64,000 nt of DNA from Asticcacaulis machinosus. Lineage in GTDB: Bacteria; Pseudomonadota; Alphaproteobacteria; Caulobacterales; Caulobacteraceae. Made by a program: the position numbers and the translations under genes. The stretch's first letter is position 1. Every line of letters starts with the position of its first letter. Location: positions 620,001 to 684,000 of the forward strand of contig NZ_JAQQKV010000002.1 in the NCBI RefSeq assembly GCF_028550435.1, given 5' to 3'. Under the pieces are notes generated by a model, which made no database searches, had not been told where the DNA came from, and saw only the letters and a list, made by a program, of their open reading frames with translations. Of this stretch, positions 50,888 to 60,212 are shown piece after piece.

Positions 50888-53710
50888 ATGTTGACCCACA
50901 CCCACCCGCATCCTTACCAGTTCCGCATCAACGGACAGCTCCTGCGTCAGAAGCTGACGCAGGCCTATGAGGACTCGACGGGCGATGTCTATGATCTCAG
51001 GCGGCGGGCGATTGCGATCCTGAAAGAAGCGTGGGATCAGGGCCGCGAAAGCATCCTAAGCCACATCGACCATGAAAAAGGCGGGCTGTCGACCGCGCGC
51101 GCCGTGGCGAAATGTGCCGATGAAATCATCAGCGCGCTGTGGGACTTTACCCTGACCCACGTCTACCGCGCCCGCAACCCGACCGAGGGTGAGCGGCTGT
51201 CGCTGGTCGCCGTCGGCGGCTATGGGCGGGGTGAGCTTGCCCCCTATTCCGACATCGATCTTCTGTTTCTGCGGGCCTGGCGCGAGACGCCGCACTCAGA
51301 AAGCGTGATCGAGTTCATTCTCTACAGCCTGTGGGATCTGGGTTTCAAGGTCGGCCATGCCTCGCGCACGGTCGATGAAACCCTGAAATATGCCAGGGAT
51401 GACCATACGATCCTGACCGCCGTGCTGGAGTTCCGTCCGATCGCCGGTGATCTGGATCTGGTGCAAAACCTCAAAGACAAGCTGGCATCCGATGTCATCC
51501 GCAACGGGGCCTATGACTTCATTGCCGCCAAGCTCGATGAACGCGACAATCGCCACGCCAAGCTCGGCGATGCCCGCTATGTGGTTGAGCCCAATGTTAA
51601 AGAGGGCAAGGGCGGCTTACGTGACCTGCATACCCTGTTCTGGCTGGCCAAGTTTCTGGCGGGCACCACGCCGTCACCGGTCAATAAGGGCTGGTTCGCG
51701 CTGGAAACCATACTGACCGATAAGGAACGCACGACCTTTTTGGCGGCCTTTGAGTTTTTGTGGAAGGTGCGCATCCTGCTGCACATCATCTCCGGGCGCG
51801 GCGATGACCGGCTGGGGTTCGATGTTCAGCCCGAAATCGCCCAGCGCATGGGCTATATCGATAAAAACGGCGAACCGGCCGTGGAGCGCTTCATGCGCCG
51901 TTATTTTGTGGTCACCAAAGAAGTCGGTGCCCTGACCCGTATCTTCTGCACCAAGCTTGAGGCCCAGCAGACCAAGCCTTTGCGTAAACTTAGCTACATG
52001 ATCCAGTCGTCGATCATGTCACTGGCCAAGCCGGATCATCCGGGCTTTATTATCGATGCCGGCCGCTTAAGTGTGCAGTCGCCCGATATCTTCATCAAGT
52101 CGCCCGAAGCGATGTTTTCGCTGTTCAAGATGGCCGACCGGCTGGAGCTTGACCTGCATCCGGATGCCTTTACGGCTATCAACCGCAATTTGAAGCTGAT
52201 CAATCCGGCTTTGCGGCGCGACCCTAAATCCGCCAAGCTGTTTCTTGATATCTTAGTGCGTGGCAAAAACCCGTACCGCACCCTGTCCCTGATGACCGAG
52301 ACCGGATTGCTGGGGCGCTATATTCCTGAATTTGGCCATATCGTCGCCCAGACCCAGTTCAATATGTATCACGCCTATACGGTTGATGATCATACCCTGC
52401 GCGCCATCGGCATTATCCGCGATATCGAAACCGGCCGCTATACCGAAGACCACCCGCTATCGTCGTCGATCCTGCCGCATCTGGCGGACAAGGAAACGCT
52501 GTATCTGGCCATGCTGCTGCATGACGTCGGTAAGGGCGGCGAAGACGGTCAGGAAATCGGCGGCGAACGGGCCGCGCGCAAAGCCTGCGAGCGGCTGGGC
52601 CTTAAAGACTGGCAGATCGATCAGGTGGCCTGGCTGGTGCGCAATCATCTGGTGCTGTCGGATTTTGCGCAAAAACGCGATGTCTCTGACCCCGAAACCA
52701 TTGCCGCCTTTGCCCGCATCGTCGAAACGCCGGAGCGCTTAAGGCTGCTGCTGGTGCTGACGGTGGCCGATATCCGCGCCGTTGGGCCCGGCGTATGGAA
52801 CGGCTGGAAAGGGCAGTTGATGCGCGACTTGCTGCATGCGACCGAAGCCGTCTTCCGCGGTGGCCGCGAAGCCGATGCCGCGGGCTTTGCGCGTGAGAAT
52901 ATCCGCGAACGCTCTGAGGCCATCCGCAGCCATCTGATTGCTCAAAAGCCAGATATCCGCGACTGGCTGGCCACGATGGAAGATTCCTATGTGGTTGCGT
53001 TTAGTGAAAGTGAAATCCTGGATCATGCCGTTCTGGCGCGCTCCGCCGAGGCCGGCCAGCCGTCGGCTCTGGCCTATGTCGACCCCAAACGCAATGCCAC
53101 AGCCTTATCTGTGGCTGCCAAGGACCGGCCCGGCCTGTTTGCCGATCTGGCCCGTGCTCTGGCTAATCTTGGCGCCAACGTCGTCGGTGCGCAGGTGTTC
53201 ACCTCAAAAAACGGACTGGCGCTCGATATCTTCTATGTTCAGGATATTCAGGGCCTGCCCTACGGCCACGATACCGAACGCAATCTGAAACTGGCCCAGA
53301 GCGCGCTTGAAAAGGCGGCTGTAGGCGGAGCCAAGCCGCTGGAGATGGGCCGCAAACCGCTGGCGGCGCGCATGGCGGCGTTTGCAATCGCGCCGACCGT
53401 GGTGTTTGACGACGATAGCTGCAACCATGCCACCATTATCGAAGTCTCAGGTCGTGATCGCTCCGGGCTTTTGGCGGATATCGTCGACACTTTAAGTCAG
53501 GCGAAACTGAATATCGCCTCCGCCCATATCGATTGTTATGGGGAGCGCGCGGTCGATGCCTTTTATGTCAATCCGGCCAATGACGATCATGCCCACCTGA
53601 ACAAGAACCAGAAATCCCTGCTAAAAAAAGAGCTGCTGAAAGTGCTTGATCCGGAACTTAAGCAGACCGGCAAGGTGCTGGCTAAGGCTCGGGCCTCTTT
53701 AGCCAGATAG
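50888..53710 (+). CDS. glnD: Bifunctional PII uridylyltransferase/uridylyl-removing enzyme
   Basis: 940 residues, usual length. Nucleotidyltransferase: VAVGGYGRGELAPYSDIDLL (about residue 100) with the Asp pair. HD domain: YLAMLLHDVGKGGEDGQEIG (about 540), VRNHLVLSDFAQ. Two C-terminal ACT domains: LSVAAKDRPGLFADLARALA and IEVSGRDRSGLLADIVDTL. It senses glutamine and modifies PII, controlling nitrogen metabolism. It follows mutS as in other Caulobacterales. Its stop directly abuts the stop of the convergent small membrane gene. Confidence 0.97.
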   Translation: MLTHTHPHPYQFRINGQLLRQKLTQAYEDSTGDVYDLRRRAIAILKEAWDQGRESILSHIDHEKGGLSTARAVAKCADEIISALWDFTLTHVYRARNPTEGERLSLVAVGGYGRGELAPYSDIDLLFLRAWRETPHSESVIEFILYSLWDLGFKVGHASRTVDETLKYARDDHTILTAVLEFRPIAGDLDLVQNLKDKLASDVIRNGAYDFIAAKLDERDNRHAKLGDARYVVEPNVKEGKGGLRDLHTLFWLAKFLAGTTPSPVNKGWFALETILTDKERTTFLAAFEFLWKVRILLHIISGRGDDRLGFDVQPEIAQRMGYIDKNGEPAVERFMRRYFVVTKEVGALTRIFCTKLEAQQTKPLRKLSYMIQSSIMSLAKPDHPGFIIDAGRLSVQSPDIFIKSPEAMFSLFKMADRLELDLHPDAFTAINRNLKLINPALRRDPKSAKLFLDILVRGKNPYRTLSLMTETGLLGRYIPEFGHIVAQTQFNMYHAYTVDDHTLRAIGIIRDIETGRYTEDHPLSSSILPHLADKETLYLAMLLHDVGKGGEDGQEIGGERAARKACERLGLKDWQIDQVAWLVRNHLVLSDFAQKRDVSDPETIAAFARIVETPERLRLLLVLTVADIRAVGPGVWNGWKGQLMRDLLHATEAVFRGGREADAAGFARENIRERSEAIRSHLIAQKPDIRDWLATMEDSYVVAFSESEILDHAVLARSAEAGQPSALAYVDPKRNATALSVAAKDRPGLFADLARALANLGANVVGAQVFTSKNGLALDIFYVQDIQGLPYGHDTERNLKLAQSALEKAAVGGAKPLEMGRKPLAARMAAFAIAPTVVFDDDSCNHATIIEVSGRDRSGLLADIVDTLSQAKLNIASAHIDCYGERAVDAFYVNPANDDHAHLNKNQKSLLKKELLKVLDPELKQTGKVLAKARASLAR

Positions 53711-54316
53711 CTAAAGCTTAAAGCGGGCATACTCTTCCGGCACCTCAATGCCATAGAGGTATCCACCGTACATGGCCATCAGCAGATAGGTCACATAGCC
53801 GCCGATACCAACCACCATCAGCAGCATAATCCAGGCGGCGGGCCGGTTCTTTTTCTTGAAGATATCAAAGGCGATGCAGCCCATATGGGTAAACAACGCC
53901 ATGACCGCCAGTCCATAAAAACCATAGGCCAGATAGTGCCACGGATAGGCCTGAAACTGGGCGGCGATGAAATAGGCATTGGTGTCGAGGTTCAATACAT
54001 ACCGCGCCACCCCGATCATAGCGACATGCACAATCATAAAGACGGCCATGTAGATGCCGGATGCCGCCTGTAGCTGATGGATGATGTCCTTGCGCTCCGT
54101 CCATATCTCACGGCACAGGGCGTAGCCGGTGATGATCTGCATAGTCAGGGCCAGAAACAGGCCCATTTCCACGATCGGATGGCGATAAACCAGACGCACA
54201 GCGTCCATGAACTGAAGGCTGGCGTCCATGCCCATCAGTCCCACCAGATGATTTGTCAGATGTAAAATAAGGAAAGCAAAGACGACTGCCCCCGAAGTCT
54301 TATGCAGGCTTTCCAT
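53711..54316 (-). CDS. Five-span membrane protein with b-type-cytochrome-like His motifs
   Basis: 201 residues. Hydrophobic spans near residues 9-28, 50-68, 85-110, 130-150 and 165-185. Two copies of a His-x3-Ser-Gly-x8-His pattern are seen: LHKTSGAVVFAFLILHLTNH and IHQLQAASGIYMAVFMIVHV (the second with a one- or two-residue shift). Such patterns ligate heme in succinate dehydrogenase SdhC-like subunits. No heme-binding proof exists and no dehydrogenase genes are near, so the electron-transfer role is inference. The gene stands alone between glnD and trmB. Confidence 0.6.
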   Translation of the reverse strand: MESLHKTSGAVVFAFLILHLTNHLVGLMGMDASLQFMDAVRLVYRHPIVEMGLFLALTMQIITGYALCREIWTERKDIIHQLQAASGIYMAVFMIVHVAMIGVARYVLNLDTNAYFIAAQFQAYPWHYLAYGFYGLAVMALFTHMGCIAFDIFKKKNRPAAWIMLLMVVGIGGYVTYLLMAMYGGYLYGIEVPEEYARFKL

Positions 54317-54480
54317 CTGTACGCTGCGGGCCCCCGCCCCTCGAAACCGTGCCTTATTTAAGTCTCATTTTCAGTCGGCTGAAAAGAGGTTTTTTCAAAA
54401 AACTTATCTAAATCTGATTTTTGTTGCATTCGTGCCGATGTTTAGCGCGTCAGGCGAATTTGACCGCCTGCATTATGGGG

Positions 54481-55212
54481 TTACCGTGGCTTTCTGACAA
54501 AATCGAAGAAGACCGGCGCACAATCGCCCAGCTTTTTTTCCTCATAGCGCGTGGTGACATGATCGGCCGGCGGTATATTCCACGCGGCTTGACCTTCGGC
54601 AGGCCAGATGAAATCAGGATTGGCCAGGAACCGCTCCAGCGTCCAATCGGCATAGTCAGCCCAGTCGGTCGCAAAACGCACCCGCCCGCCGTCTTTCAGC
54701 ACCCGCGCAAAGGCTGCAATGGTTTCCGCTTGAATAAAGCGGCGCTTATGGTGGCGCGCTTTCGGCCACGGATCGGGGAACATGATGAAAATGCGCTCGA
54801 TAAATCCATTGGGCAATTGATCAATCAGCGGACGCACGTCGCCTGCCAGCAGGCGCACATTGGTCAATCCCGCCTCATCGATGTGGCGCAGGGCCGAGCC
54901 GACCCCGTTCAGGAACGGCTCTCCGCCCATGATAAGGGCATGCGGATGACGACCCGCTTGCGCGGCCATATGCTCACCACCGCCAAAACCGATCTCAAGC
55001 CACACTTCGCTCGCCTCAGCATGTTCCGCGCGCGGATCGGCCACGATCCTGGCCACCCGCGCTTCATCCAGCACGATCTGCGGCAGAAGGCTATCGAACA
55101 GGCTGGCCTGACGCGGCTTTAAGGTGCGCGCCTTGATGCGCCCGAATGAGCGCATCGGCCCCCAAGTAGGAACATCTGTCGGTGTGTCTTGAGATTTAGT
55201 GTCGTCGGTCAT
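54481..55212 (-). CDS. trmB: tRNA (guanine-46-N7) methyltransferase
   Basis: 243 residues. SAM-binding motif I is VWLEIGFGGGEHMAAQAG (about 70). IMFPDPWPKARHHKRRFIQ (about 142) is the catalytic and tRNA-binding TrmB hallmark. RFATDWADYADW and TRYEEKKL end the family core. It makes m7G46 in tRNA. The gene follows metK on the same strand, separated by a hairpin that ends metK. Confidence 0.95.
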   Translation of the reverse strand: MTDDTKSQDTPTDVPTWGPMRSFGRIKARTLKPRQASLFDSLLPQIVLDEARVARIVADPRAEHAEASEVWLEIGFGGGEHMAAQAGRHPHALIMGGEPFLNGVGSALRHIDEAGLTNVRLLAGDVRPLIDQLPNGFIERIFIMFPDPWPKARHHKRRFIQAETIAAFARVLKDGGRVRFATDWADYADWTLERFLANPDFIWPAEGQAAWNIPPADHVTTRYEEKKLGDCAPVFFDFVRKPR

Positions 55213-55243
55213 GCGGCGCTTTTAGGCACTATTTTAAAGAAAC

Positions 55244-55265
55244 TCTAGGGGGCAAGCCCCCTAGA
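55244..55265 (-). terminator. Hairpin terminator between metK and trmB
   Basis: Perfect arms TCTAGGGGGC and GCCCCCTAGA around a two-base loop, followed on the minus strand by T-rich sequence. It lies 23 bases past the metK stop, so it will reduce read-through into trmB. Confidence 0.75.
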
Positions 55266-55288
55266 ACCCAAAACTTTCCATTGCCTCA

Positions 55289-56464
55289 CTAAAACGACGA
55301 GCGCAACGCCTCAACCAGATCGGTCTTTTCCCATGAGAATCCACCGTCATTATCCGGCGTACGACCAAAGTGGCCATAGGCGGTCGTGCGCTCATAGATC
55401 GGCCTGTTCAGGCCGAGATGGGTGCGGATCGCGCGCGGCGTCAGACCCCCGATCAGTTCCGGCAGCAGCTTTTCGAGTGCTTCGGCATCGACTTCACCGG
55501 TGCCGTGGGTATCGACATAAAACGACAGCGGCTTCGACACCCCGATCGCATAGGACACTTGAAGCGTACATTTTTTAGCGAGGCCGGCTGCTACCACATT
55601 CTTGGCCAGATAACGCAGGGCATAGGCGGCCGAGCGGTCAACCTTGGTCGGATCCTTACCCGAAAATGCGCCGCCGCCATGAGGGGCCGCTCCGCCGTAG
55701 GTATCAACGATAATCTTACGGCCGGTCAGGCCAGCGTCACCATCCGGCCCGCCAATGACGAAATTACCGGTCGGATTGACCAGCCACTCCGTTTCATCGG
55801 TCACCATGCCTTCGGGCAGAACCTCAAGCGCATAGGGCTTTATGATCGCAGCCACATCGGCCGGTGACAAACCATTATGGTGTTGGTGAGACACCAGAAC
55901 TTTCAGAATGCGGCTGGGCACACCGTTTTCATAAAGCACGGTGACCTGCGACTTGGCATCCGGTTCCAGAGACTTGGCCTCACCGCTGTGGCGGGCCTGT
56001 GCCAGACGATGCAGGATATTGTGAGACCATTGCAGCGGTGCAGGGGTCAGTTCTTCCGTTTCATCAGTGGCATAACCGAACATGATGCCCTGATCACCGG
56101 CGCCCTCGTCCTTATCGTCGCCTGAATCGACACCCATAGCGATATCCGCTGACTGCGCATGCAGGTGGCAGGCATAGTCCGCCGCGGCCCAGTGAAAGCC
56201 CTTTTGCGCGTAACCGATATCCTTAACGGCATGTCGCACCTTGTGCTCAAGCCCGCCAATGATGTCTTCGATCACATCATCATCGGCGCGCACTTCACCG
56301 GCCAGAATAATGCGGTTGGTCGTGACCATCGTCTCACAAGCCACGCGCGCTTCGGGGTCCTTGCTCAGAAAGGCATCGACCACGACATCGGAAATACGGT
56401 CGGCGACCTTATCCGGATGGCCTTCTGAGACGCTTTCGGAGGTGAATATATAGGAAGGACGCAT
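55289..56464 (-). CDS. metK: S-adenosylmethionine synthetase
   Basis: The start at ATG 56464 ([20 protein letters not shown]) is preceded by GGTGGAG; a GTG four codons upstream is also open. 391 residues. Active-site sequences: [47 protein letters not shown] and [19 protein letters not shown]. It makes SAM from methionine and ATP. A 22-base perfect palindrome about 32 bases upstream (56496-56517) is a likely operator. Confidence 0.97.
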   Translation of the reverse strand: MRPSYIFTSESVSEGHPDKVADRISDVVVDAFLSKDPEARVACETMVTTNRIILAGEVRADDDVIEDIIGGLEHKVRHAVKDIGYAQKGFHWAAADYACHLHAQSADIAMGVDSGDDKDEGAGDQGIMFGYATDETEELTPAPLQWSHNILHRLAQARHSGEAKSLEPDAKSQVTVLYENGVPSRILKVLVSHQHHNGLSPADVAAIIKPYALEVLPEGMVTDETEWLVNPTGNFVIGGPDGDAGLTGRKIIVDTYGGAAPHGGGAFSGKDPTKVDRSAAYALRYLAKNVVAAGLAKKCTLQVSYAIGVSKPLSFYVDTHGTGEVDAEALEKLLPELIGGLTPRAIRTHLGLNRPIYERTTAYGHFGRTPDNDGGFSWEKTDLVEALRSSF

Positions 56465-56495
56465 GACTGGCTCCACCGTGAACTAATGCCATAAC

Positions 56496-56517
56496 CATAT
56501 AAAGATATGTTTATATG
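56496..56517. promoter_or_regulatory. Perfect inverted repeat upstream of metK
   Basis: CATATAAA-GATATG-TTTATATG: eight-base arms around a six-base spacer. It lies 32-53 bases upstream of the metK ATG, in the promoter zone. I recall similar ATAAA-N-TTTAT motifs proposed for methionine/SAM-cycle regulators of the ArsR/SahR type in alphaproteobacteria; this match is from memory and unverified. Either way it is a strong operator candidate. Confidence 0.55.
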
Positions 56518-56539
56518 ACTTCAAGGCCTATCATGACGC

Positions 56540-56570
56540 AAATAAGCCCTGCCGTTGGCAGGGCTTATTT
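56540..56570 (-). terminator. Terminator after the Xre-type regulator
   Basis: Perfect fourteen-base arms (AAATAAGCCCTGCC and GGCAGGGCTTATTT) around a three-base loop. It separates the regulator gene from metK. Confidence 0.9.
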
Positions 56571-56598
56571 ATCAGAGTTCAAATATTCAAAACCGCCG

Positions 56599-57018
56599 TT
56601 AAGCGTCTTCGTCTTCCGCCAGCGTGCGCACCAGTTCCAGAATACGACGGCGCTGCTTGGTGCTCTTGATACGAGGGAAGGCTTCAGCCAATTCGATACC
56701 CTCGGTCGTCATCAGAAAGCCATGCACGAACTGCTCAGACTCGGATTCCGAAAAGCCCTCAACCGCCTCTGACTGGCCATAACCTTCAAAGAAATAAGCC
56801 ACCGGCGCTTTAAGTGCCTTGGAAATTTCGTAAAGCTTTGAGGCGCTGATACGGTTCGAGCCGCGCTCATATTTCTGAACCTGCTGGAAAGTCAGATCGA
56901 TCGTTTCGGCCAAACCTTCCTGTGACATGCCTAAAAATTTACGGCGCATCCGTACACGTGCGCCGACATGCAAATCGACCGGGTTTGGCGACCGGTCCGT
57001 TTTTGAGATATCGTCCAA
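56599..57018 (-). CDS. Xre-type helix-turn-helix regulator
   Basis: I start at TTG 57018 (reads DDISKTDRSPNPVDLHVGAR after the start), since AGAGG lies six bases upstream and homologues begin near here; a longer frame reaches 57087. 139 residues. HTH: VRMRRKFLGMSQEGLAETIDL-x-FQQVQKYERGSNRISASKL. The C-terminal helix ends RRRILELVRTLAEDEDA. Such regulators are conserved between lnt and metK in alphaproteobacteria; the role is not established. It may control metK or envelope genes. Confidence 0.85.
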   Translation of the reverse strand: MDDISKTDRSPNPVDLHVGARVRMRRKFLGMSQEGLAETIDLTFQQVQKYERGSNRISASKLYEISKALKAPVAYFFEGYGQSEAVEGFSESESEQFVHGFLMTTEGIELAEAFPRIKSTKQRRRILELVRTLAEDEDA

Positions 57019-57105
57019 TTTCTGCCTCTGTAAAAAACTATACCTGACCTTAAAGGCTGGGGTCCCAGATTTAACAGCACCGGCCACACACGCCGCCGCT
57101 ATCGT

Positions 57106-58797
57106 TTAACTGGTTTTTTTGACCGGCCTTAACAAAGTATTATACGGCAGAAGAATCAAGCAAAAAATTGAAATAAAGGTGACATAAATGACATGAAATT
57201 TTCCGTGCGCGGTAAGTTTTACCACTTTTGGTATCATTACATCAATGTAACCCGAATGCCCTGTCCCAAGTTTAGTTGACGGTATTACACGACCCAGTGG
57301 ATCAATAACAACAGATATTCCCGTAGGTGTTGACCTTACCATAGGTAAACCTTGTTCAATAGCGCGATATGCTGACAGATTTAGATGCTGAACCGGCCCG
57401 CTTGTTGGCCCAAACCAGGCGTCATTGGAAATATTAACAATCCACTCAGGCCGGTTATCTTTTTTACCAAAGCTGTAGTTACTTTGGTCAAGGGCAGGAA
57501 ACAGTCCCTCATAACAAATCAGCGGCAGGAATGCTGGCAGACCGTCAACCGACATCGCTTTTGTTCTGTCGCCCGGCGTGAAGCCATCACCAATATTAAC
57601 CAGATTTTTCAGCCCTATCCTGGCCAGCAGATTTTCAAACGGCAGAAATTCTCCGAACGGGACTAATTTAAATTTATCATATGCTGCTACGATGCGCGTT
57701 TCATGCGCTTTTTGTTGAATAACCAGCATGGTATTGCGCCAGACCATATTACCGGACTTATCAAGGTCAGAACGATAGACTCCCATCATCAGCGTCTGAT
57801 CCGCCTCCAGCAAACGGGCAAAAACCTCAGACGTCCACGAACTGGCCGAAAACAGCTCCTCAGCCGAGGCCGGTAATGCCCCTTCGGGCCAGATCACAAT
57901 ATCAGGCCGACGCCCGTAATCAGCGCCCTGCGCCGACCATTTGGCATATTTGGGCGCCGCACGGGTCATGGCCACATAGTCGCGGACGATGCGGGAAAAC
58001 TCACTTTCCGTCCATTTGGCCTCCTGCCCGATATTGGTCTGCACCAAACGCACCGAAGTCTCGGACGGTGTGATCTGTGTACTGATCAAACGATACTGGC
58101 CGAAAGCAAAACAGACCCCTAAGGCCCCGGCGGCGACCATGACGGGACGATACCCTTTAAGCCCCAGTGCCGGTTTGATGATGGCAATGCTGGCAAAGGC
58201 CATGACGGTGATCAGGCTCAGGCCGTAAACCCCAACCACAGCCGCCATCTGCGACATGGCTGAGCCGGCTTCCCAGCTCGCGCCCGCCGGATTCCACGGA
58301 AAGCCAGTAAATATCCAGCCGCGGATCATCTCAAATCCGCAGAACCAGACGGCAAAACACAGCAGGCTTTTCACGCCGGATTTGGGCGCGAAACGGGCAT
58401 AGACCGCACCAAACAGCCCCCAGAAAAAAGCGATCATGGCGGGCAGGATCATGACCGCAAACGGCGCCATCCAGCCAAAGGTTTCGGCATCGACCAGAAA
58501 GGCTTCGGCCACCCAGAAGCAACTGATCAGAAAATAGACAAACCCCGCCCAGAACCCGACCGCAAACGCGCGCTTCAGCGGTTTTGGCCCCAGATCACTG
58601 TTGAGCACATAAAGCAGCAACCCATACCCGAACAGGCCCGGCAAAAATCCAAACGGCGGATGGGCCAAGGCCGCCAACGCCCCGGCCAGGGCGGCCAGCC
58701 GCTTGGGGCCCAGATATTGCGGCCCAAGAAAGCGCATATAAGGCGAAAGTTTTGCACCAAACGCCGCAATCCGTGTCCGGATATCCTCTGAAAGCAT
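57106..58797 (-). CDS. lnt: Apolipoprotein N-acyltransferase
   Basis: 563 residues. Several N-terminal membrane helices (about 35-240) precede a nitrilase-like periplasmic domain. Catalytic residues: Glu in IVIWPEGALPAS, Lys in YDKFKLVPFGEFLPF and Cys in LPLICYEGLFPAL. It adds the third acyl chain to lipoproteins at the inner membrane. The gene is shorter in spacing (nine bases) from corC, its usual neighbour. The 3' quarter near 57106-57500 is somewhat more AT-rich. Confidence 0.96.
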   Translation of the reverse strand: MLSEDIRTRIAAFGAKLSPYMRFLGPQYLGPKRLAALAGALAALAHPPFGFLPGLFGYGLLLYVLNSDLGPKPLKRAFAVGFWAGFVYFLISCFWVAEAFLVDAETFGWMAPFAVMILPAMIAFFWGLFGAVYARFAPKSGVKSLLCFAVWFCGFEMIRGWIFTGFPWNPAGASWEAGSAMSQMAAVVGVYGLSLITVMAFASIAIIKPALGLKGYRPVMVAAGALGVCFAFGQYRLISTQITPSETSVRLVQTNIGQEAKWTESEFSRIVRDYVAMTRAAPKYAKWSAQGADYGRRPDIVIWPEGALPASAEELFSASSWTSEVFARLLEADQTLMMGVYRSDLDKSGNMVWRNTMLVIQQKAHETRIVAAYDKFKLVPFGEFLPFENLLARIGLKNLVNIGDGFTPGDRTKAMSVDGLPAFLPLICYEGLFPALDQSNYSFGKKDNRPEWIVNISNDAWFGPTSGPVQHLNLSAYRAIEQGLPMVRSTPTGISVVIDPLGRVIPSTKLGTGHSGYIDVMIPKVVKLTAHGKFHVIYVTFISIFCLILLPYNTLLRPVKKTS

Positions 58798-58806
58798 GTG
58801 GCGCCC

Positions 58807-59712
58807 TTATTCGTCTTTGTCTGTGTCTTCGGACATTTGCGCCTCAGTCAGCGGATGCAGACGCAGGCGCTTGATCCGGCGGGTATCGGCATCCATGACT
58901 TCAATATCAAAGCCGGCAGATTTATGACGCACAACCTCACCCCGGCGCGGCACCCGCCCCGCCAGAACAGCGACCAGCCCCCCCAGAGTATCGACCTCTT
59001 CTTCGGTGTCTTCGGGGTAAAGCGTAAGATTCAGCCGCTCCTCAAGGGTTTTAAGCTCAACCCGGCCATCGGCCTCAATCACGCCCGCCCCATGTTCGAT
59101 AATATCAAGGGCGGCGTCATCATCATATTCATCGTCAATGTCACCGACCACCGCTTCGATCAGGTCTTCCATCGTCACCAGACCGTCCGTGCCGCCAAAC
59201 TCATCAATGACCATCGCCATGTGCGTGCGTTCAGTCTGCATCCGCAGCAGCAGTTCATGGGCCTTCATCGACACCGGCACATAGAGCACATCCCGTCTCA
59301 GTCGGTGCAGTATCGGCTCGGCCCAGTTCGGCCCTGATCCATCGACCGTTTCCGGCGACAGCACCTTGAGCAGATCTTTGATGTGCAACACCCCGATCGG
59401 ATCATCAAGGGTTTCGCGAAAGATCGGCAGGCGCGAATGTTCGCTCTCAATGCAGATTTTTACAACGTCTGCCAGGGTACATGACACATCCGCTGCCACA
59501 ATATCCGCGCGCGGGGTCATAACGTCGGCCACGCGCAGGGTCTGAAATTCACGGGCGTGATTGATGAGATCGGCGGCGACATCCTTAGCCAGACTGAGGG
59601 GGTCCGCGTCGACGTCCTCAGCGGCGGGCTTGCCCCAGCCAAACAGGGACAGGATGGATTTTTTTGAGGCTATCTGTGACGATTGACTCGCCGGGTCGTC
59701 GGAGCTGGGCAT
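58807..59712 (-). CDS. corC: CorC/HlyC family CBS-domain protein (YbeX-like)
   Basis: 301 residues, no membrane spans. A CBS pair (about 60-190) contains VADVMTPRADIVAADVSCTL, SRLPIFRETLDDPIGVLHIK and MAMVIDEFGGTDGLVTMEDL, followed by the DDEYDDD acidic stretch and a CorC/HlyC domain (LYPEDTEEEVDTLGGLVAVL). The family is linked to ribosome and magnesium/cobalt homeostasis. The gene lies 14 bases after ybeY and 9 before lnt in the conserved operon. Confidence 0.93.
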   Translation of the reverse strand: MPSSDDPASQSSQIASKKSILSLFGWGKPAAEDVDADPLSLAKDVAADLINHAREFQTLRVADVMTPRADIVAADVSCTLADVVKICIESEHSRLPIFRETLDDPIGVLHIKDLLKVLSPETVDGSGPNWAEPILHRLRRDVLYVPVSMKAHELLLRMQTERTHMAMVIDEFGGTDGLVTMEDLIEAVVGDIDDEYDDDAALDIIEHGAGVIEADGRVELKTLEERLNLTLYPEDTEEEVDTLGGLVAVLAGRVPRRGEVVRHKSAGFDIEVMDADTRRIKRLRLHPLTEAQMSEDTDKDE

Positions 59713-59726
59713 GATGTTAAGGGATA

Positions 59727-60212
59727 TCAGGTCTCATCTGTCAAATAGGGATCGGCAATATTCAGGCTTTTGAGGACTTCGCGTTCAAGATCTTCCATCT
59801 CCTGTGCCTCGGCCTCAACCATATGATCATAGCCTAATAGATGCAGCGCGCCGTGTATACTGAGATGTGTGACATGGTTAGCCAGAGTCTTATTCTGCTC
59901 CTTAGCTTCGCGCACGCAGGTCTCAAGCCCCAGCGCCATGTCCCCCAGATGGGCGATGTCGGTAACCCCTGCGATCTTAGGCGCCGGAAATGACAGCACA
60001 TTGGTCGGTGCATTCTTCTGACGGTACTGTTTGTTAAGGTCCTTCATCTCGGCATCGTCAGTCAAAAGCACGACAATATCGGCCTGTTGGCTGGTTTCCA
60101 GATGGGCAAAAGTCGCCTCGATCGCCGTCTGGATCAGGTACGGCGCATTAGGCAGGACGTCGAGCCAGTCATCATGCTCAACCTCAATATCAACCAGAAC
60201 TTGGTTCTCCAT
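59727..60212 (-). CDS. ybeY: Endoribonuclease YbeY
   Basis: 161 residues. The zinc-binding HGALHLLGYDH (His-x3-His-x5-His) sits near residue 120; the preceding RQKNAPTNVLSFPAP is also diagnostic. It matures 16S rRNA 3' ends and takes part in ribosome quality control. The start overlaps the phoH stop by one base (TGATG). Confidence 0.96.
   Translation of the reverse strand: MENQVLVDIEVEHDDWLDVLPNAPYLIQTAIEATFAHLETSQQADIVVLLTDDAEMKDLNKQYRQKNAPTNVLSFPAPKIAGVTDIAHLGDMALGLETCVREAKEQNKTLANHVTHLSIHGALHLLGYDHMVEAEAQEMEDLEREVLKSLNIADPYLTDET

Noticed and set aside
54380-54425. GTTTTTT-C-AAAAAAC hairpin downstream of trmB as a terminator
   Set aside because: A/T-only stem is too weak to call a rho-independent terminator with confidence.
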